Positions 1-9,695 of a stretch of 64,000 bases of DNA are shown here, piece after piece; within the stretch, counting starts at the first letter, position 1, and each line of letters begins with the position of its first letter. A program made the translations under genes and the position numbers. The stretch is from Anthracocystis setariae (lineage: Eukaryota > Basidiomycota > Ustilaginomycetes > Ustilaginales > Ustilaginaceae), in assembly GCA_928724745.1 (NCBI GenBank), contig CAKMXJ010000011.1, positions 1-64,000 of the forward strand, read 5' to 3'. Under the pieces are notes generated by a model, which did not search any database, was not told the DNA's origin, and saw nothing but the letters and a program-made list of their open reading frames with translations.

Positions 1-1594
1 AAGCGGTCTTCCACCTATCCTCGGTGTCGACGTCGATTTGATGGTATCCTCTGATGGCGTCCAGTCCGGAGAAGAACCGGTTGCCGGCGAGAGATTCAAA
101 GACGTCGTTGATCCTTGGGAGAGGATATCGGTCTGGAACTGTGGACGTGTTGAGGCCGCGGTAATCGACACAGAATCGCCATTTGTGACCCTGCTTGACA
201 AGCAGCACCGGATATGACACGCACAAGGATGAGGGCTCGATCACGTCCCAATCGAGAAGTTGGTCAAGCGTCTCTTCGATGATGTGTCGCTTGTCCGGAC
301 TGACCCGGCGAGGAGCTTCCGGCTTCAGCGAATCAGATTCGACGATCGGAATCTTCATCGCGGTACCTAGGACTTTGCCGGGCTTGCCGTCGAGCGAGAA
401 GGCGTCGATGTGTTTGCGCAAGACAGACACCACCGCGGCGTGCGGTTGGCCCGTTGGGTCGAGCCCGACTTCGAAGACGTCATCTACCCTAGCGGTTGTG
501 GTGATGCAGCGCTGAGGGCGGGCGAGTTCGTCGTCAGCGAAGTCGAGAGGCTCGGCAGACAGCTCCCTATCGTGGGCGAGGAAGGCGGAAGCGACGTCGC
601 TGGGGACGGGGCGATGATCGACCGGTGCGTGCACATGGAAGTGACTCGCATTAGTCGACAGATCGTCCGGGCCCAGGGGTATCGCCTCCCCGAGCACAAA
701 GCCCTGAACGAGAGTGTGCGGCCGGGACCCCAGGTTGGTGACGAGTACCCGTGGCGTATGCTGGTCCATCACGGCAGCTGGAAGGGCTAGCTGTGTCTTG
801 GAGTCATCTGTCAACCAGGCCGATGGTTGGAGAGTATAGGAGATCGTCTCCAGGGTTTGATGATCGACCGCCACCCACGTGTGAGATTGTGCTGGGAGGA
901 TGGTGTCGGATCGAACCGTGACCGTTTTGTTGATGGCCTTGGCCGTGAGGTTCTTGCCTTGTGTGTCGAAGATCGGGAACGAGACGTCGTCGACCCATGC
1001 TCGTCCTGCTTGAACGTCGATGATCATACCACTGGTGTGGATGACATCGAGCCCCAGGCAGATGCCGGGGGCGAAGTTCGTCACGACATGGAAGTCGGTG
1101 GTCGAGCAGAGCCTGATGGGCGAGTCGTCGTCGCGCCGTACCCCTTGAATGCTGAACGGCAGCGTGACGAATCCGGACGAGCGGTCGGAGCCGATACCGT
1201 TGATTCCTATGCCCGGCCCGTTAAGGGGTCTCAACTGCAAGTCGTCAACTAGCCGCTCGTCAATGATGGATAGCGTGGAGCCGGTATCGACGAGGGAGAG
1301 GCGGGGTTGAGACCCGGCGAGGCTTACAAAGGCGGCGGTTGGGAGATGTCCGGCCCAGGCGCGACCCGATCCCGTGGCTTTGGCGACTGGCATGTGAACG
1401 TCAACAGCATTTGGGTTGCTGTTGCGAGTCTTCTGTTCAACGGCCAGGGTCATGAGGCTGGGGTTGAGCAAGAGCATGCCGGTGTCGCCCCGTGCCGGGC
1501 GCGAGTGGTCGTCGTCACAGTGGAAGGACCGGGCGAGGTGGACGGACGCCGCGCTGGCGCGTCCACCGATGGTGGGCCTGTCGCTGCCATCTAG
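1..1594 (-). CDS. Gypsy A pol (protease and reverse transcriptase), partial
   Basis: Partial CDS continuing past the left edge. The minus-strand frame encodes an aspartic protease with an LSLVDTGSTLSIID active-site segment near 1295-1255. It then encodes the start of a gypsy reverse transcriptase (WRFCVDYRGLN and a PLPRIND segment, about 190-110). RNase H and integrase would follow outside the window. The frame is shifted by -1 relative to gag and overlaps its last codons, so it is probably expressed as a gag-pol fusion by ribosomal frameshifting. No separate start codon fits this frame well. Confidence 0.82.
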
Positions 1595-3225
1595 TTTTGA
1601 GACATTGCGGTCTGGTCTTCCCCCGACTGTGTGCCCTGTGAGTGCCCGTCGGAGCTGCCTGATGATCCGAAAGATAGGTCCGGACTCGGCGAGGTGCCGT
1701 CACCATCACTGTCATCGTCGATGACAATGATCTCACCCGGGGAAACGGCATAGCCGTATGCCTTGGCGAGTTCAACCTCTGCGTCAGCCATCACCTTGGT
1801 ATAGTGGGCCTCGGCTTTGATCGTCGGGTTGAGGTGTTTGCACTCGAAGTCGAAGTGCTCTTGTCGGCACCTGTGGCAGTTGCGGCCGAGGGTGATGGTC
1901 TGGCCGGAGTGTGGCATGCGGTATGTTCGCACGCGACGGCCGTCTCGTTCGATGAAGGAGACATTCTCGGGCCGATACGTGTCAGCCAGCGACATTCCCG
2001 ATGACCTCTGAGGGGTCGATTGCCGGGTTTGCTGAGGCCGGACGGTTGGTGCATTGTTAGCAACCTGTCGGGCCAGAGTGCTGTCGGCTGGGCTGATCAC
2101 GACGGCGGAGGACACAGTGGACGTGGAGTTGGACGAGGCAGAGGTTTTGAGAGGGTGGCGATGGTTGAGTCGCCACGCTTGTTCCAAGGACTTCAACTCA
2201 GTGAGGAGGTCTTGTACTTTTGGTACCGGGGCCAAGTGAGCCCTCACCAAGACTTGGAGTGAAGGGGGAAGGCCTAGACGTATCTCGTGGGCGAGGTCGG
2301 TCTCGTCGCGGTTGGGGTAGGCGGCGCAGAGGAGGGACAGCTTGCTGTAAAAGTACTGCTGTACCGTCTCGTCCTGCCAGACCCACTTCCGAGCGTCGGC
2401 TACTCTGCGGGCCTCGCCATCATCTGGTCTGAAGGCCTTCGTCAGCTCGTCGTGCCAGGCGGACCAGGTCGTGAGTGACTGCCTGATGTCGTCCGACATC
2501 AGCTGGTACCACTGAGCGGCGGTGTCGCGGAGGCAGAGAGGGATGGTTTGCACAATGGCTAGTTCCCACAGTGCATCGGCGCGACTCCGGACCAGAGCGG
2601 TGACTCGGCCTCGGAAGAACTCAAGGGACTCGGGGTTGCCGTCGTAGTACCCAATGTCATCTGGTTTGACTGCGGGCAGACGGAGGGCCCCGGTCGTCTC
2701 GACGGCAGCGCGCGATTCCCAGAGCGGCGAAGGTGGCTGTTGAGGTGGCCTTCGCTGCGGCTGTTGTCGCTGCTCCGCCATAGTGTCTACCCACAGCCGG
2801 TGTCTTGGCTGTTGGGCAGTGGGCGGCGGAGGACGCTGAGCCGGCTGGCGTCGAGTTGGTTCCAAGAGTTCCTCGTCCATATCCTCTTCAGTGGCGACTG
2901 TGTGGCGTGGCTGTGAAGATTGTTGGCGGTTGTTGACGTCCAGTAGCTGTGAGAGCAAGGCACGGTTAGATTCGGCTTGCTCTCTCATCGCTTGTTGGAA
3001 CGTCTGTTGCATGTGCTGCTGCGCCTCTTGCATGCTGTGAAGCATTTGCGCGAGCAGCGTTGCCGCACTGGCGAACTCGGAGCCACCGGCAGTTTGAGCT
3101 GCCCTCGCTGTCCCTTCAGTGTCTGAAGCCAACGGCGAGTGTGACCCTTGTTTGTGTGATGGCGTTGCGGCGGAGGGTTCGCTGGGAGGAGGCCCGTTGC
3201 CGCGCCGAGAGGATGAACCGACCAT
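1591..3225 (-). CDS. Gypsy A gag (capsid/nucleocapsid polyprotein)
   Basis: 544 aa, structural protein of the gypsy A particle. The N-terminal third is low complexity with Gln-rich, probably coiled stretches. A retrotransposon gag domain lies at about residues 190-350 (YYDGNPESLEFFRGRV, then TAAQWYQL). A single zinc knuckle, CHRCRQEHFDFEC, lies near residue 430; its spacing is C-x2-C-x3-H-x4-C, one residue shorter than the classic C-x2-C-x4-H-x4-C. The C-terminus is acidic and Ser-rich. The stop (MSQN*) overlaps the pol frame. No frameshifts or stops are seen inside the gene. Confidence 0.85.
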   Translation of the reverse strand: MVGSSSRRGNGPPPSEPSAATPSHKQGSHSPLASDTEGTARAAQTAGGSEFASAATLLAQMLHSMQEAQQHMQQTFQQAMREQAESNRALLSQLLDVNNRQQSSQPRHTVATEEDMDEELLEPTRRQPAQRPPPPTAQQPRHRLWVDTMAEQRQQPQRRPPQQPPSPLWESRAAVETTGALRLPAVKPDDIGYYDGNPESLEFFRGRVTALVRSRADALWELAIVQTIPLCLRDTAAQWYQLMSDDIRQSLTTWSAWHDELTKAFRPDDGEARRVADARKWVWQDETVQQYFYSKLSLLCAAYPNRDETDLAHEIRLGLPPSLQVLVRAHLAPVPKVQDLLTELKSLEQAWRLNHRHPLKTSASSNSTSTVSSAVVISPADSTLARQVANNAPTVRPQQTRQSTPQRSSGMSLADTYRPENVSFIERDGRRVRTYRMPHSGQTITLGRNCHRCRQEHFDFECKHLNPTIKAEAHYTKVMADAEVELAKAYGYAVSPGEIIVIDDDSDGDGTSPSPDLSFGSSGSSDGHSQGTQSGEDQTAMSQN

Positions 3226-4649
3226 TGTTGCACAGCCGTGCCTAGTTAGAGGCGCACTGATCGAGGATAGGTGTGATTGCTGCTGTACTGTTCACGGTCG
3301 ACGCTCAAGACAATCGTACGCCGACGATGACCACCACACGTGGGTGTTCCCAGGTCGTGAATCCCAGGGGCGTGTTACCTGTCGAGAAGGCCTGTTGGTA
3401 CGATACCCCAGTTCCAAGGGTCGTACAGTCGTGCTGCCCTCTTAAGCGGTCAGCTGTGCAGCGACCGGCTCTGCGCAGCGAGGGGGCCCTCAACAAAGGA
3501 GGGTTGGCGGTGTTCGGGGCTGAAACCCTAGGTCGTGCTGCCCGTACAACCACAACACCAGAGAGCGACCAACTCTCCTGGGAAACGGGGGCCCTTGTCG
3601 AGAAAGGGTTGCCGTCTCACCGCCAGGGCGTGCACCTGACTAGTGAGTGTTTTTAACGCCCGGGATCAAGTCAGGCGCTGCGACAGGCAAGCCGTAGCCG
3701 CAGAATGGCCTCGTCAGCTGGTAGCTGCAAGTGTGAAACTGGTTGTGAGCCAGCGAAGTCAGTGAGGAACTGACGGAGGGGGAAAGAAAGGGAGAAGAAG
3801 GAAAGGGAGAAGACGGGAGGAGTGGACGTCGGCACGGAGGGGGGGGCCGACGATAGCCGCGATGCGAGATGAGCGTGATCGACCAGCGATCTGATGAGGA
3901 GAGTGGGGACGGAGGCGCTAAGTGGTGCGCAGGCTTGGAGTAGAGAGCGAGGAGGAGGCAACGTGGTGGGGATGGAAGTTGGACTCTTGAGGTTGGGGAC
4001 AGGTGTCTTGATGGCAGGAGGATTGGTTCCTTGGGCTGGGGCACGTCGCGTTGCTGCCTCCTATTTAAAGAGGTGGTTGGACCGGGTGAGGTCGAATTGA
4101 TGCGATTGAGTGGGGCCCGCCCCCCTTTTGATTCGGGATGTGAGGCACCTTAGCGGCAAGTCCGGCGTGATGTAGCGGAAGAACGGCGGACGACGGCGGG
4201 TGAGGGTTAGACGGCGGGTGAGGGAGCGGTGAAGCCCGGGGTGGAGAGAGGGAAGAGTCGCGGGTGAAAAACGGGGGATAGCCCCCGATTTTGCGAGTGG
4301 CTGGGAGAATTGTGGCTTGCTGGAGAGGTGCTGGCAAGCGTGTATGCGGTGAATCCGGTTGCGGCCGTGGTTGATGTCGTCCGCCGCTGGGAAGATGATC
4401 GCGATGGAGAGATCCAGGCCAGAATGGGCGGGTGTGCCGATGGCGCCGAGGGCGCAGAGAAAGAATGGCGTCGCCGTCGGAACTGGATGAGAAAGGGGGA
4501 GGAAGGGGTGAAACGGCTACAGGGGAGTCGGATGAGCCGATGTTGAGGTGGCTGAGACAGTAGTTACGGCGAGGGAATGTCAACGAATGAAGTGACTGCG
4601 AAGCGGCCGGGCGAGAACGACGCAAAGGAGTAATGGTAGGGGTATCACA
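3226..4649 (-). other. Long leader of gypsy A between primer-binding site and gag
   Basis: About 1.4 kb between the primer-binding site and gag, unusually long for a gypsy leader. Open frames here (for example a Pro/Ser-rich one at 4625-4065) are low complexity and resemble no protein family I know. The gag-proximal part (about 3300-3675) is clearly related, in opposite orientation, to 35516-35900. It contains a plausible intron: donor CAG|GTAACA near 3378 and acceptor CTAACTAG near 3245, both read on the minus strand. Confidence 0.5.
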
Positions 4650-4661
4650 CTCTTGTCACCA
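4650..4661 (-). promoter_or_regulatory. Primer-binding site of gypsy A
   Basis: Directly next to the LTR edge the minus strand reads TGGTGACAAGAG. It begins with TGG, as expected for the complement of a tRNA 3' CCA end. The same 12 bases sit beside the gypsy B LTR at 11185-11196. I cannot name the primer tRNA; its 3' end would be CTCTTGTCACCA. Confidence 0.6.
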
Positions 4662-4870
4662 TGTCATGCCGAAGGCATGCCTGAAGTGAGATTACGAGTA
4701 GATGATGGTTACATTGACAGAAGCGTGAGGCGCGAGGAAGCAAGGTGAGCGTGCTCAGCTTGCTCACTCGCGCGAAAACACTGAACTACAAGTCTTTCGG
4801 AAGTCGGAGCTAGAGCTGGCGAGACGCCAGCGGCTAGCAACGAATCGCGACACGGCCGTACCGCGTGACA
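4662..4870 (-). repeat. LTR of gypsy A (209 bp)
   Basis: The LTR starts TGTCATGCC and ends CCGCGTGACA on the plus strand, giving 5-bp inverted ends TGTCA/TGACA. It abuts the primer-binding site on one side and copia A coding sequence on the other. The first five flanking bases at 4871 are ACCAC; the matching target duplication should lie at the far end of the element, outside the window. Confidence 0.75.
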
Positions 4871-7800
4871 ACCACGTAATTTCCTTTGCTGCTTCAGCCA
4901 TAGCTACGTATTTGGCGTATGTTGTAGAGTCCGTGATGATGGACTGTAGCTTAGAAATCCAGCTGTATGGCATAGTGTTGACCGTATTAACAATTCCCGA
5001 CGTTGATCTCGAAGTCAGTGTGTCCCCCGCGTGATCTGCGTCGGTGAATGTTTGAAATAGGGACCCAAAATCAAGATTTACGTCGTGAATTGAAAACCCG
5101 ACGGCGGGTTTATATTCCAGACCGTGGGTTTCTGTTCCCTTGAGGTAACGTAGCAGATGCTTTGCCTGAACCATGGCATTAGAATGCGGGTTTGCAAGTT
5201 CGCGGCTGAGCTTCTGCACAGCGTAGCTGATGTCCGGCCGCGTGCACGTTGCAATGTAAAGGATTTGACCAACGATGCTCCTATACTTCGAATGTTCTGC
5301 CGGAGAGAGGGGGTCACCCTCTGCCAAGTTAGCGCTCGGGTTGAGCGGAGTGTGTACGATGTTGGCTGACTCCAGGCCGTAAGTCAGAAGGAGCCGTTGG
5401 ATGTAGCTGGTTTGAGACAAATGTATCGAATCCGACGATTGCTTCACTTGAATACCTAGGATGTAGTCAAGCTGTTCTCCACCCGTCATCTTGAAGTGCT
5501 TCCTGAGGTCGTTCATCACGGTTTTGGCGAGGGGTTTAGAGCGAGCGAAGATGAGAATGTCATCCACGTAGAGCGTGAGGACGAGCAGGTGAGTCTCGGA
5601 CCCCGACGTCGGGTTTTTGATGTAGAGCGCGGAATCGTGGTTACTGCGCTTGAAGCCCATCCCTCGCAAAGTCAAATCCGCCTTTTGGTACCAAGTACGG
5701 CCAGCTTGTTTGAGGCCGTAGAGCGACTTGTTTAGTTTGCAAAGCAGGCCCGGAGAGTGAGGGTCTGCGTTGGGTTCTCGAGGTGGCGGTCGCATGTATA
5801 TGTCTTTGTCGATTTCGCCGTTGAGGTAGGCGGTTTCGACATCCATTTGGTAGATGGTCAACCCGATCTGTAGGCTCAGGATCATGAGCAGGCGGAGTGT
5901 CGCTAGCTTCACGACGGGTGCGAAAGTCTCGTCGTAGTCTATGCCATGTTTCTGTGCGAATCCTTGTGCTACCAGGCGAGCCTTGTACTTGTCAATGGTT
6001 CCATCGCTTTTTCGCTTGATCTTGAAGACCCATCGACTTCCGATGACGTTTGCGTCCTTAGGAGGGGTCACAAGATTCCAGGTGTTGTTGTTCTTGTGCG
6101 ACGCAAGTTCTTTATTTACTGCCTGTTTCCACAATTCCCAATCGGGTCTTCTGAAAGCCTGGGTGATTGTTCGTGGTTCGTCATCGAGTAGCCCTATTGG
6201 GTCCGAATCGTCCAATCCCAACGTCGGGTCTTCGACCCCGTCGGTTTCTTCGAGGGCTGCAAGCGCGTCCAGGCGTGGTGAACTTGGTGGCGAACCAGGT
6301 GGAGTCTGGATTCCTGCCGCCCTTTCCTCTGGAGTAAGGTAGGGCCAACTGTTTGAGTCTTCCGATGTGTTCTGCTGTAGTTCGGCGTTTTGATGATTTG
6401 ACTGGGGGGGGATATCGATTTCCTTTGTCGTTGTGTTAATTCTGGGCGGGTTCGCGAACCCGACGTCGGGTTTTGCAAACCGCACCGAACTTTTGGTATC
6501 ATACGAGAAGGGGAAAGTCCCTTCGTCAAATGTTGCGTGGACCGTTGTAATATATCGATCTTCGGCCACGTTATATAACTTGAAGGCCTTCGTCCCTGCA
6601 GCGATGCCGACGTAGACGCATGCCAGCGCGCGGGGCTCCAATTTGTCTCTTCTCTCCTCTGGAACGTGTGCCCAAGCAGCACATCCGAACGTTCGAGCGA
6701 GGGAGAAGTCAGGTGTAATGGAACGCAACAATTGGATCGGGATCTTCATCCCGGCGCCCTTCGTTGGGAATCGGTTATTGAGGTAGACCGCGTGGAGGAA
6801 AGCGTCTCCCCACATATGATACGGTGAGGATGATTGGATCATCATGCAGCGAGCTAGGTCGAACAGGGTGCGATTCATTCGTTCTGCAACCCCGTTCTGT
6901 TCTGGCGTGTATGGAGCGGTGTGTTCGTGGATGATCCCATTTCCTCGAAGTAGCTCTGCAAGTTCTTTACTCGTGTATTCGCCTCCGTTGTCCGACCTGA
7001 CTCTTTTAATCAACTGGCCGGTTTGCTTTTCCATCAAGGTTTTGTACTCCAAGAAGTGGCCGTACACCTCACTCATCCTTGTGAGTAGGAAAGCGACGGT
7101 GAATCTTGAGAAGTTGTCGATGAATGTGACAGCGTATCGGTGGCCTTGAGGAGTTTTGTCGGGCATTGGGCCCACGACATCGGTGTGTACAAGTTCCAGG
7201 GGTTTTGTGGAACCCGACGTCGGGTTTCGAGAAAACGGCTGTTTATGCGATTTTCCGATCTGGCACGTCTCGCACTTTGCGGGTGTGCGTGGATTGAGAG
7301 TTACTTGGGGAACGACCTTCGCAATCTCTTCCAAGCGTGCTTGACCAGGGTGACCAAGGCGTTTGTGCCAGTTCGTGGTGTTAGCCTCGTGTTCGGCTGC
7401 CATTCCTGCAAAGTCGGTACCGACTTGGTCGACATACGTGAGGGGTCCAATGTGGACGCCTCTGCATGTAATCCTGCCGTCTGTCGTTTGGGCGATGGTT
7501 TCACGGTCGTTTGTGACTATTTCCACCTTCTTCCTCATCACTCCTGTGGAGAGGAGGTTGACGCCAAAGGATGGTATGTAAGCCACGTTCGACAGTGTGA
7601 TCTTGTTTGTTTTTCCTCGTCCGATATTGACTTCGAGGTCTACTGTGCCGAGCCCTTCAATTTTGACCGGAACTTTGTTTGCTACCCAGATGGGTCGCAT
7701 GGTTACGCCGAGTTTAAGGTCCCAAAATAGGGTCTTGTTACAACAGATGTGTCGACTGGCACCTGAGTCCATTAACCACATCGTTGACCGCGGGTGTGTG

Positions 7801-8894
7801 AACTCGCTGGCGGAGTAGATGTTATCGCGCCCGGGTTCACCAGTTTTGGTGTTTGGTTGAGAACCCGACGTCGGGTTCTTGGGTTTCGGGCATTTGTTCG
7901 CATAGTGCCCCTTTTCTTGACAATTGAAGCAAGTGATCTTCTCGATTGGCGTTTTCGGCTTCGTCTTGGGGTTTTGCTTCGGGTTTCGTTGACCCTTCCG
8001 TTTGTTTTCTTGTCCGGCATAGTATGCCGATGACCCGACCCGGGTTCGCTGGTGCATGCCCTGAACGTTGATACCAAGGCGCAATTCCTCGCTTCGCAGG
8101 CGAGTAACGATGTTGTCGAGCTCGACCTTCTTGTTAATGACGGCACTCTCGACAACCAGGGTCTCGACTTCGTTGTCGCCCCTTCGGACGATCATTTCGC
8201 TTGTCTCTCGGCGTGCTCGGTAGGTCTCCTCGATTTGTGCTCGGATGTTATCATATTCCTTGCGGAGACCCTTCATTAGTACGCTGTACTTCTTGTTGAA
8301 GCTAATTGTAATGCCTGCCATGGTCAGCTGGTCTGACAGTTTGGTGATTCGGCTAACGAATCCGTCGATGGTTTGTCTATCTTGCTTGAGACTGTTGAGC
8401 TCCGTCTCCATTTCCTCGAGTTGCCATTTCATGGCTTTAGCGAACCGTTCTTCGAGGGTTTTCCAGATTGTGTGCGCGTCTTCGAGGTCCGCAATAGTGT
8501 GTTTGATTTCACTAGAGAGACTGCTTTGTAGCATGCCGCAAGCGGTAAAGTTGGCGTTAATCCACTCTCCGTGCTTGGGGTCAGAGGCTTCAGGCCGGGG
8601 TAGGGTCCCCTTAATGATTCCATAGATTCGGGCACCCTTTTGCATAAGGATGTCGATGCATTGGTCCTTCCATTGGTAATAGTCGCGTGCCTGTGTCAAT
8701 TTCGGCAATCCGGGGGAATTATGCGGGACCCCGTCGATGGATTGCATGATTTCTTTGGTGTATTCGGAACCCGTCGTCGGGTTCGGAAAATTTCTTTTGG
8801 TGTTTTCGGGTTCTCCGGTGATCGAATTGACTCGAGAGCGAGATCGAGTATTCAAGTATATATCGTTCAAGTTTCCAGCAGGACTTGGGCTCAT
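4764..8894 (-). CDS. Copia A gag-pol polyprotein, 3'-truncated
   Basis: A single open frame of 1376 codons. It holds a UBN2-type gag domain (residues about 70-225), a CCHC zinc knuckle CFNCQEKGHYANKC (322-335) and a protease with MDSGAS (about 376). Integrase follows with HTDVVG, RSDNGGEY and, 35 residues on, the Glu of NGVAERMNR. Reverse transcriptase has LYVDDIL, and RNase H begins at DADHAGD. Copia homology stops at KEITW (4871); the last 35 or so residues are read from the gypsy A LTR and are not original. Gag and pol are in one frame, so no frameshift is needed. Short NPTSGS or KPDVGF inserts in linkers come from a repeated DNA palindrome. Confidence 0.9.
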   Translation of the reverse strand: MSPSPAGNLNDIYLNTRSRSRVNSITGEPENTKRNFPNPTTGSEYTKEIMQSIDGVPHNSPGLPKLTQARDYYQWKDQCIDILMQKGARIYGIIKGTLPRPEASDPKHGEWINANFTACGMLQSSLSSEIKHTIADLEDAHTIWKTLEERFAKAMKWQLEEMETELNSLKQDRQTIDGFVSRITKLSDQLTMAGITISFNKKYSVLMKGLRKEYDNIRAQIEETYRARRETSEMIVRRGDNEVETLVVESAVINKKVELDNIVTRLRSEELRLGINVQGMHQRTRVGSSAYYAGQENKRKGQRNPKQNPKTKPKTPIEKITCFNCQEKGHYANKCPKPKNPTSGSQPNTKTGEPGRDNIYSASEFTHPRSTMWLMDSGASRHICCNKTLFWDLKLGVTMRPIWVANKVPVKIEGLGTVDLEVNIGRGKTNKITLSNVAYIPSFGVNLLSTGVMRKKVEIVTNDRETIAQTTDGRITCRGVHIGPLTYVDQVGTDFAGMAAEHEANTTNWHKRLGHPGQARLEEIAKVVPQVTLNPRTPAKCETCQIGKSHKQPFSRNPTSGSTKPLELVHTDVVGPMPDKTPQGHRYAVTFIDNFSRFTVAFLLTRMSEVYGHFLEYKTLMEKQTGQLIKRVRSDNGGEYTSKELAELLRGNGIIHEHTAPYTPEQNGVAERMNRTLFDLARCMMIQSSSPYHMWGDAFLHAVYLNNRFPTKGAGMKIPIQLLRSITPDFSLARTFGCAAWAHVPEERRDKLEPRALACVYVGIAAGTKAFKLYNVAEDRYITTVHATFDEGTFPFSYDTKSSVRFAKPDVGFANPPRINTTTKEIDIPPQSNHQNAELQQNTSEDSNSWPYLTPEERAAGIQTPPGSPPSSPRLDALAALEETDGVEDPTLGLDDSDPIGLLDDEPRTITQAFRRPDWELWKQAVNKELASHKNNNTWNLVTPPKDANVIGSRWVFKIKRKSDGTIDKYKARLVAQGFAQKHGIDYDETFAPVVKLATLRLLMILSLQIGLTIYQMDVETAYLNGEIDKDIYMRPPPREPNADPHSPGLLCKLNKSLYGLKQAGRTWYQKADLTLRGMGFKRSNHDSALYIKNPTSGSETHLLVLTLYVDDILIFARSKPLAKTVMNDLRKHFKMTGGEQLDYILGIQVKQSSDSIHLSQTSYIQRLLLTYGLESANIVHTPLNPSANLAEGDPLSPAEHSKYRSIVGQILYIATCTRPDISYAVQKLSRELANPHSNAMVQAKHLLRYLKGTETHGLEYKPAVGFSIHDVNLDFGSLFQTFTDADHAGDTLTSRSTSGIVNTVNTMPYSWISKLQSIITDSTTYAKYVAMAEAAKEITWLSRGTAVSRFVASRWRLASSSSDFRKTCSSVFSRE

Positions 8895-9632
8895 AACCTG
8901 TAAAAGAATAGCAGATGAGGAATGACGGCCTTACGGCAAAGCCAAGAATAAGTAGTTAATTATGGCTTTTGAGCGTGACTTACGGAAGTAGGCGTCGGGT
9001 GATCAATCCCGACGTCGGGTTCTGACAAACTGCGGGTTTGTTAGAATCCCGGAAGTCTTAGGGTATCCGAACGTTATCTTTGTTGTTATTCCAAAGATCC
9101 ACGTCGGGTTTCGTACGCTCACGTTGTCTTCGCAGAGGTAGGAAGCTTGAACGATAAATACTGTAAGTACTTTGATGACTACTCGACGAGTTGTCGGAGA
9201 GAAGGTATGATAAGAGTAAATGGGGAAAAGATTCGATAAATTTCAAGGTCACTGGCAGAGCATGGCAATGTGGTCTTATATACACGATCAACTCGTCTGG
9301 ATGCTCGTACATGAGGACATCTGGTGGTTATCCTCAGGGAGTGCTACGCCTGCGGCGTGACCCTCTCATTTCGTTGTCAATGAACACGTTCGTCGATGGG
9401 AGCATGGTCCATAGGTCGGGTCGTGATAGTTCATTGTGAATCTCTGTGATTTGTCCGAATACGGCAAACCCGAGGTCGGGTTTGTGGTGGTGTCTTGGAG
9501 TATATGTCTCGAACCGTTAGTCTCGGACGTGTGTGTGGGAATTTCCAGCGAATTTCCGCAAATGCGGTCGTGTTTATCTAAATCCGGCTTGAATCGTAGG
9601 TCCGCATGCGGATAACAGAACCCGACGTCGGG
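5097..9632. repeat. Dispersed 12-bp palindrome CCCGACGTCGGG in copia A
   Basis: Perfect copies lie at 5602, 6459, 7213, 7864, 9008 and 9621 (start positions). Copies with one mismatch lie at 5097, 6217, 8770 and 9469. Most are extended to AACCCGACGTCGGGTT. Seven are in gag-pol linkers and three in the LTR. The coding copies are read in two frames, as N-P-T-S/T-G-S or as K-P-D/A-V-G-F. Confidence 0.9.
8881..8898 (-). promoter_or_regulatory. Primer-binding site of copia A, overlapping the gag start codon
   Basis: Next to the LTR the minus strand reads GGTTATGAGCCCAAG. Its complement, CTTGGGCTCATAACC, matches the anticodon arm of fungal initiator tRNA-Met (GGGCTCATAACC), the half-tRNA priming type of Drosophila copia and Ty5. 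The ATG within it is the first ATG of gag-pol (8894-8892). Copia B has the same arrangement. Confidence 0.75.
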
Positions 9633-9695
9633 TTCTAGGCCGAAGGGTGAAATGCTCTAAGTGTGAGGCGACGTAAAGAATCCTAGATTCTAACA
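8899..9695 (-). repeat. 5' LTR of copia A (797 bp)
   Basis: The LTR is bounded by TGTAAAAG at 8899 and CTAACA at 9695 on the plus strand. On the coding strand it therefore starts TGTTAGAATC and ends TTTTACA, beside the primer-binding site. It carries a TATA-like TATATAAGACC (minus strand, about 9285-9273), a plausible promoter for the element, and at least three copies of the dispersed palindrome. The right edge is placed by the TG...CA rule only, because the partner LTR is not in the window. Confidence 0.65.

Larger units (their letters stand above)
1..4870 (-). mobile_element. Ty3/gypsy-type LTR retrotransposon A, 5' part, cut by the window edge
   Basis: Reading on the minus strand the order is LTR (4870-4662), primer-binding site, long leader, gag (3225-1591), then protease and reverse transcriptase running off at position 1. 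The gag-protease-RT order without a preceding integrase is the gypsy order. The outer LTR edge abuts copia A RNase H coding sequence at 4871, so this element jumped into copia A; the second LTR and the other half of copia A should lie left of the window. Gag is open over 544 codons, and I saw no stop in the part of pol I translated, so the insertion may be fairly young. Confidence 0.85.
4871..9695 (-). mobile_element. Ty1/copia-type LTR retrotransposon A, interrupted by gypsy A
   Basis: The minus-strand order is LTR (9695-8899), primer-binding site overlapping the gag start, then a single gag-pol frame to 4871, where gypsy A begins. Protease-integrase-RT-RNase H is the copia order. The 3' end of RNase H and the second LTR are missing here and should lie beyond gypsy A, left of the window. 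The gag-pol frame has no stop for over 1,300 codons. Confidence 0.88.

Noticed and set aside
4065..4625. Pro/Ser-rich 186-codon frame in the gypsy A leader
   Set aside because: Low-complexity, no start context or homologue; lies between primer-binding site and gag, so treated as leader.
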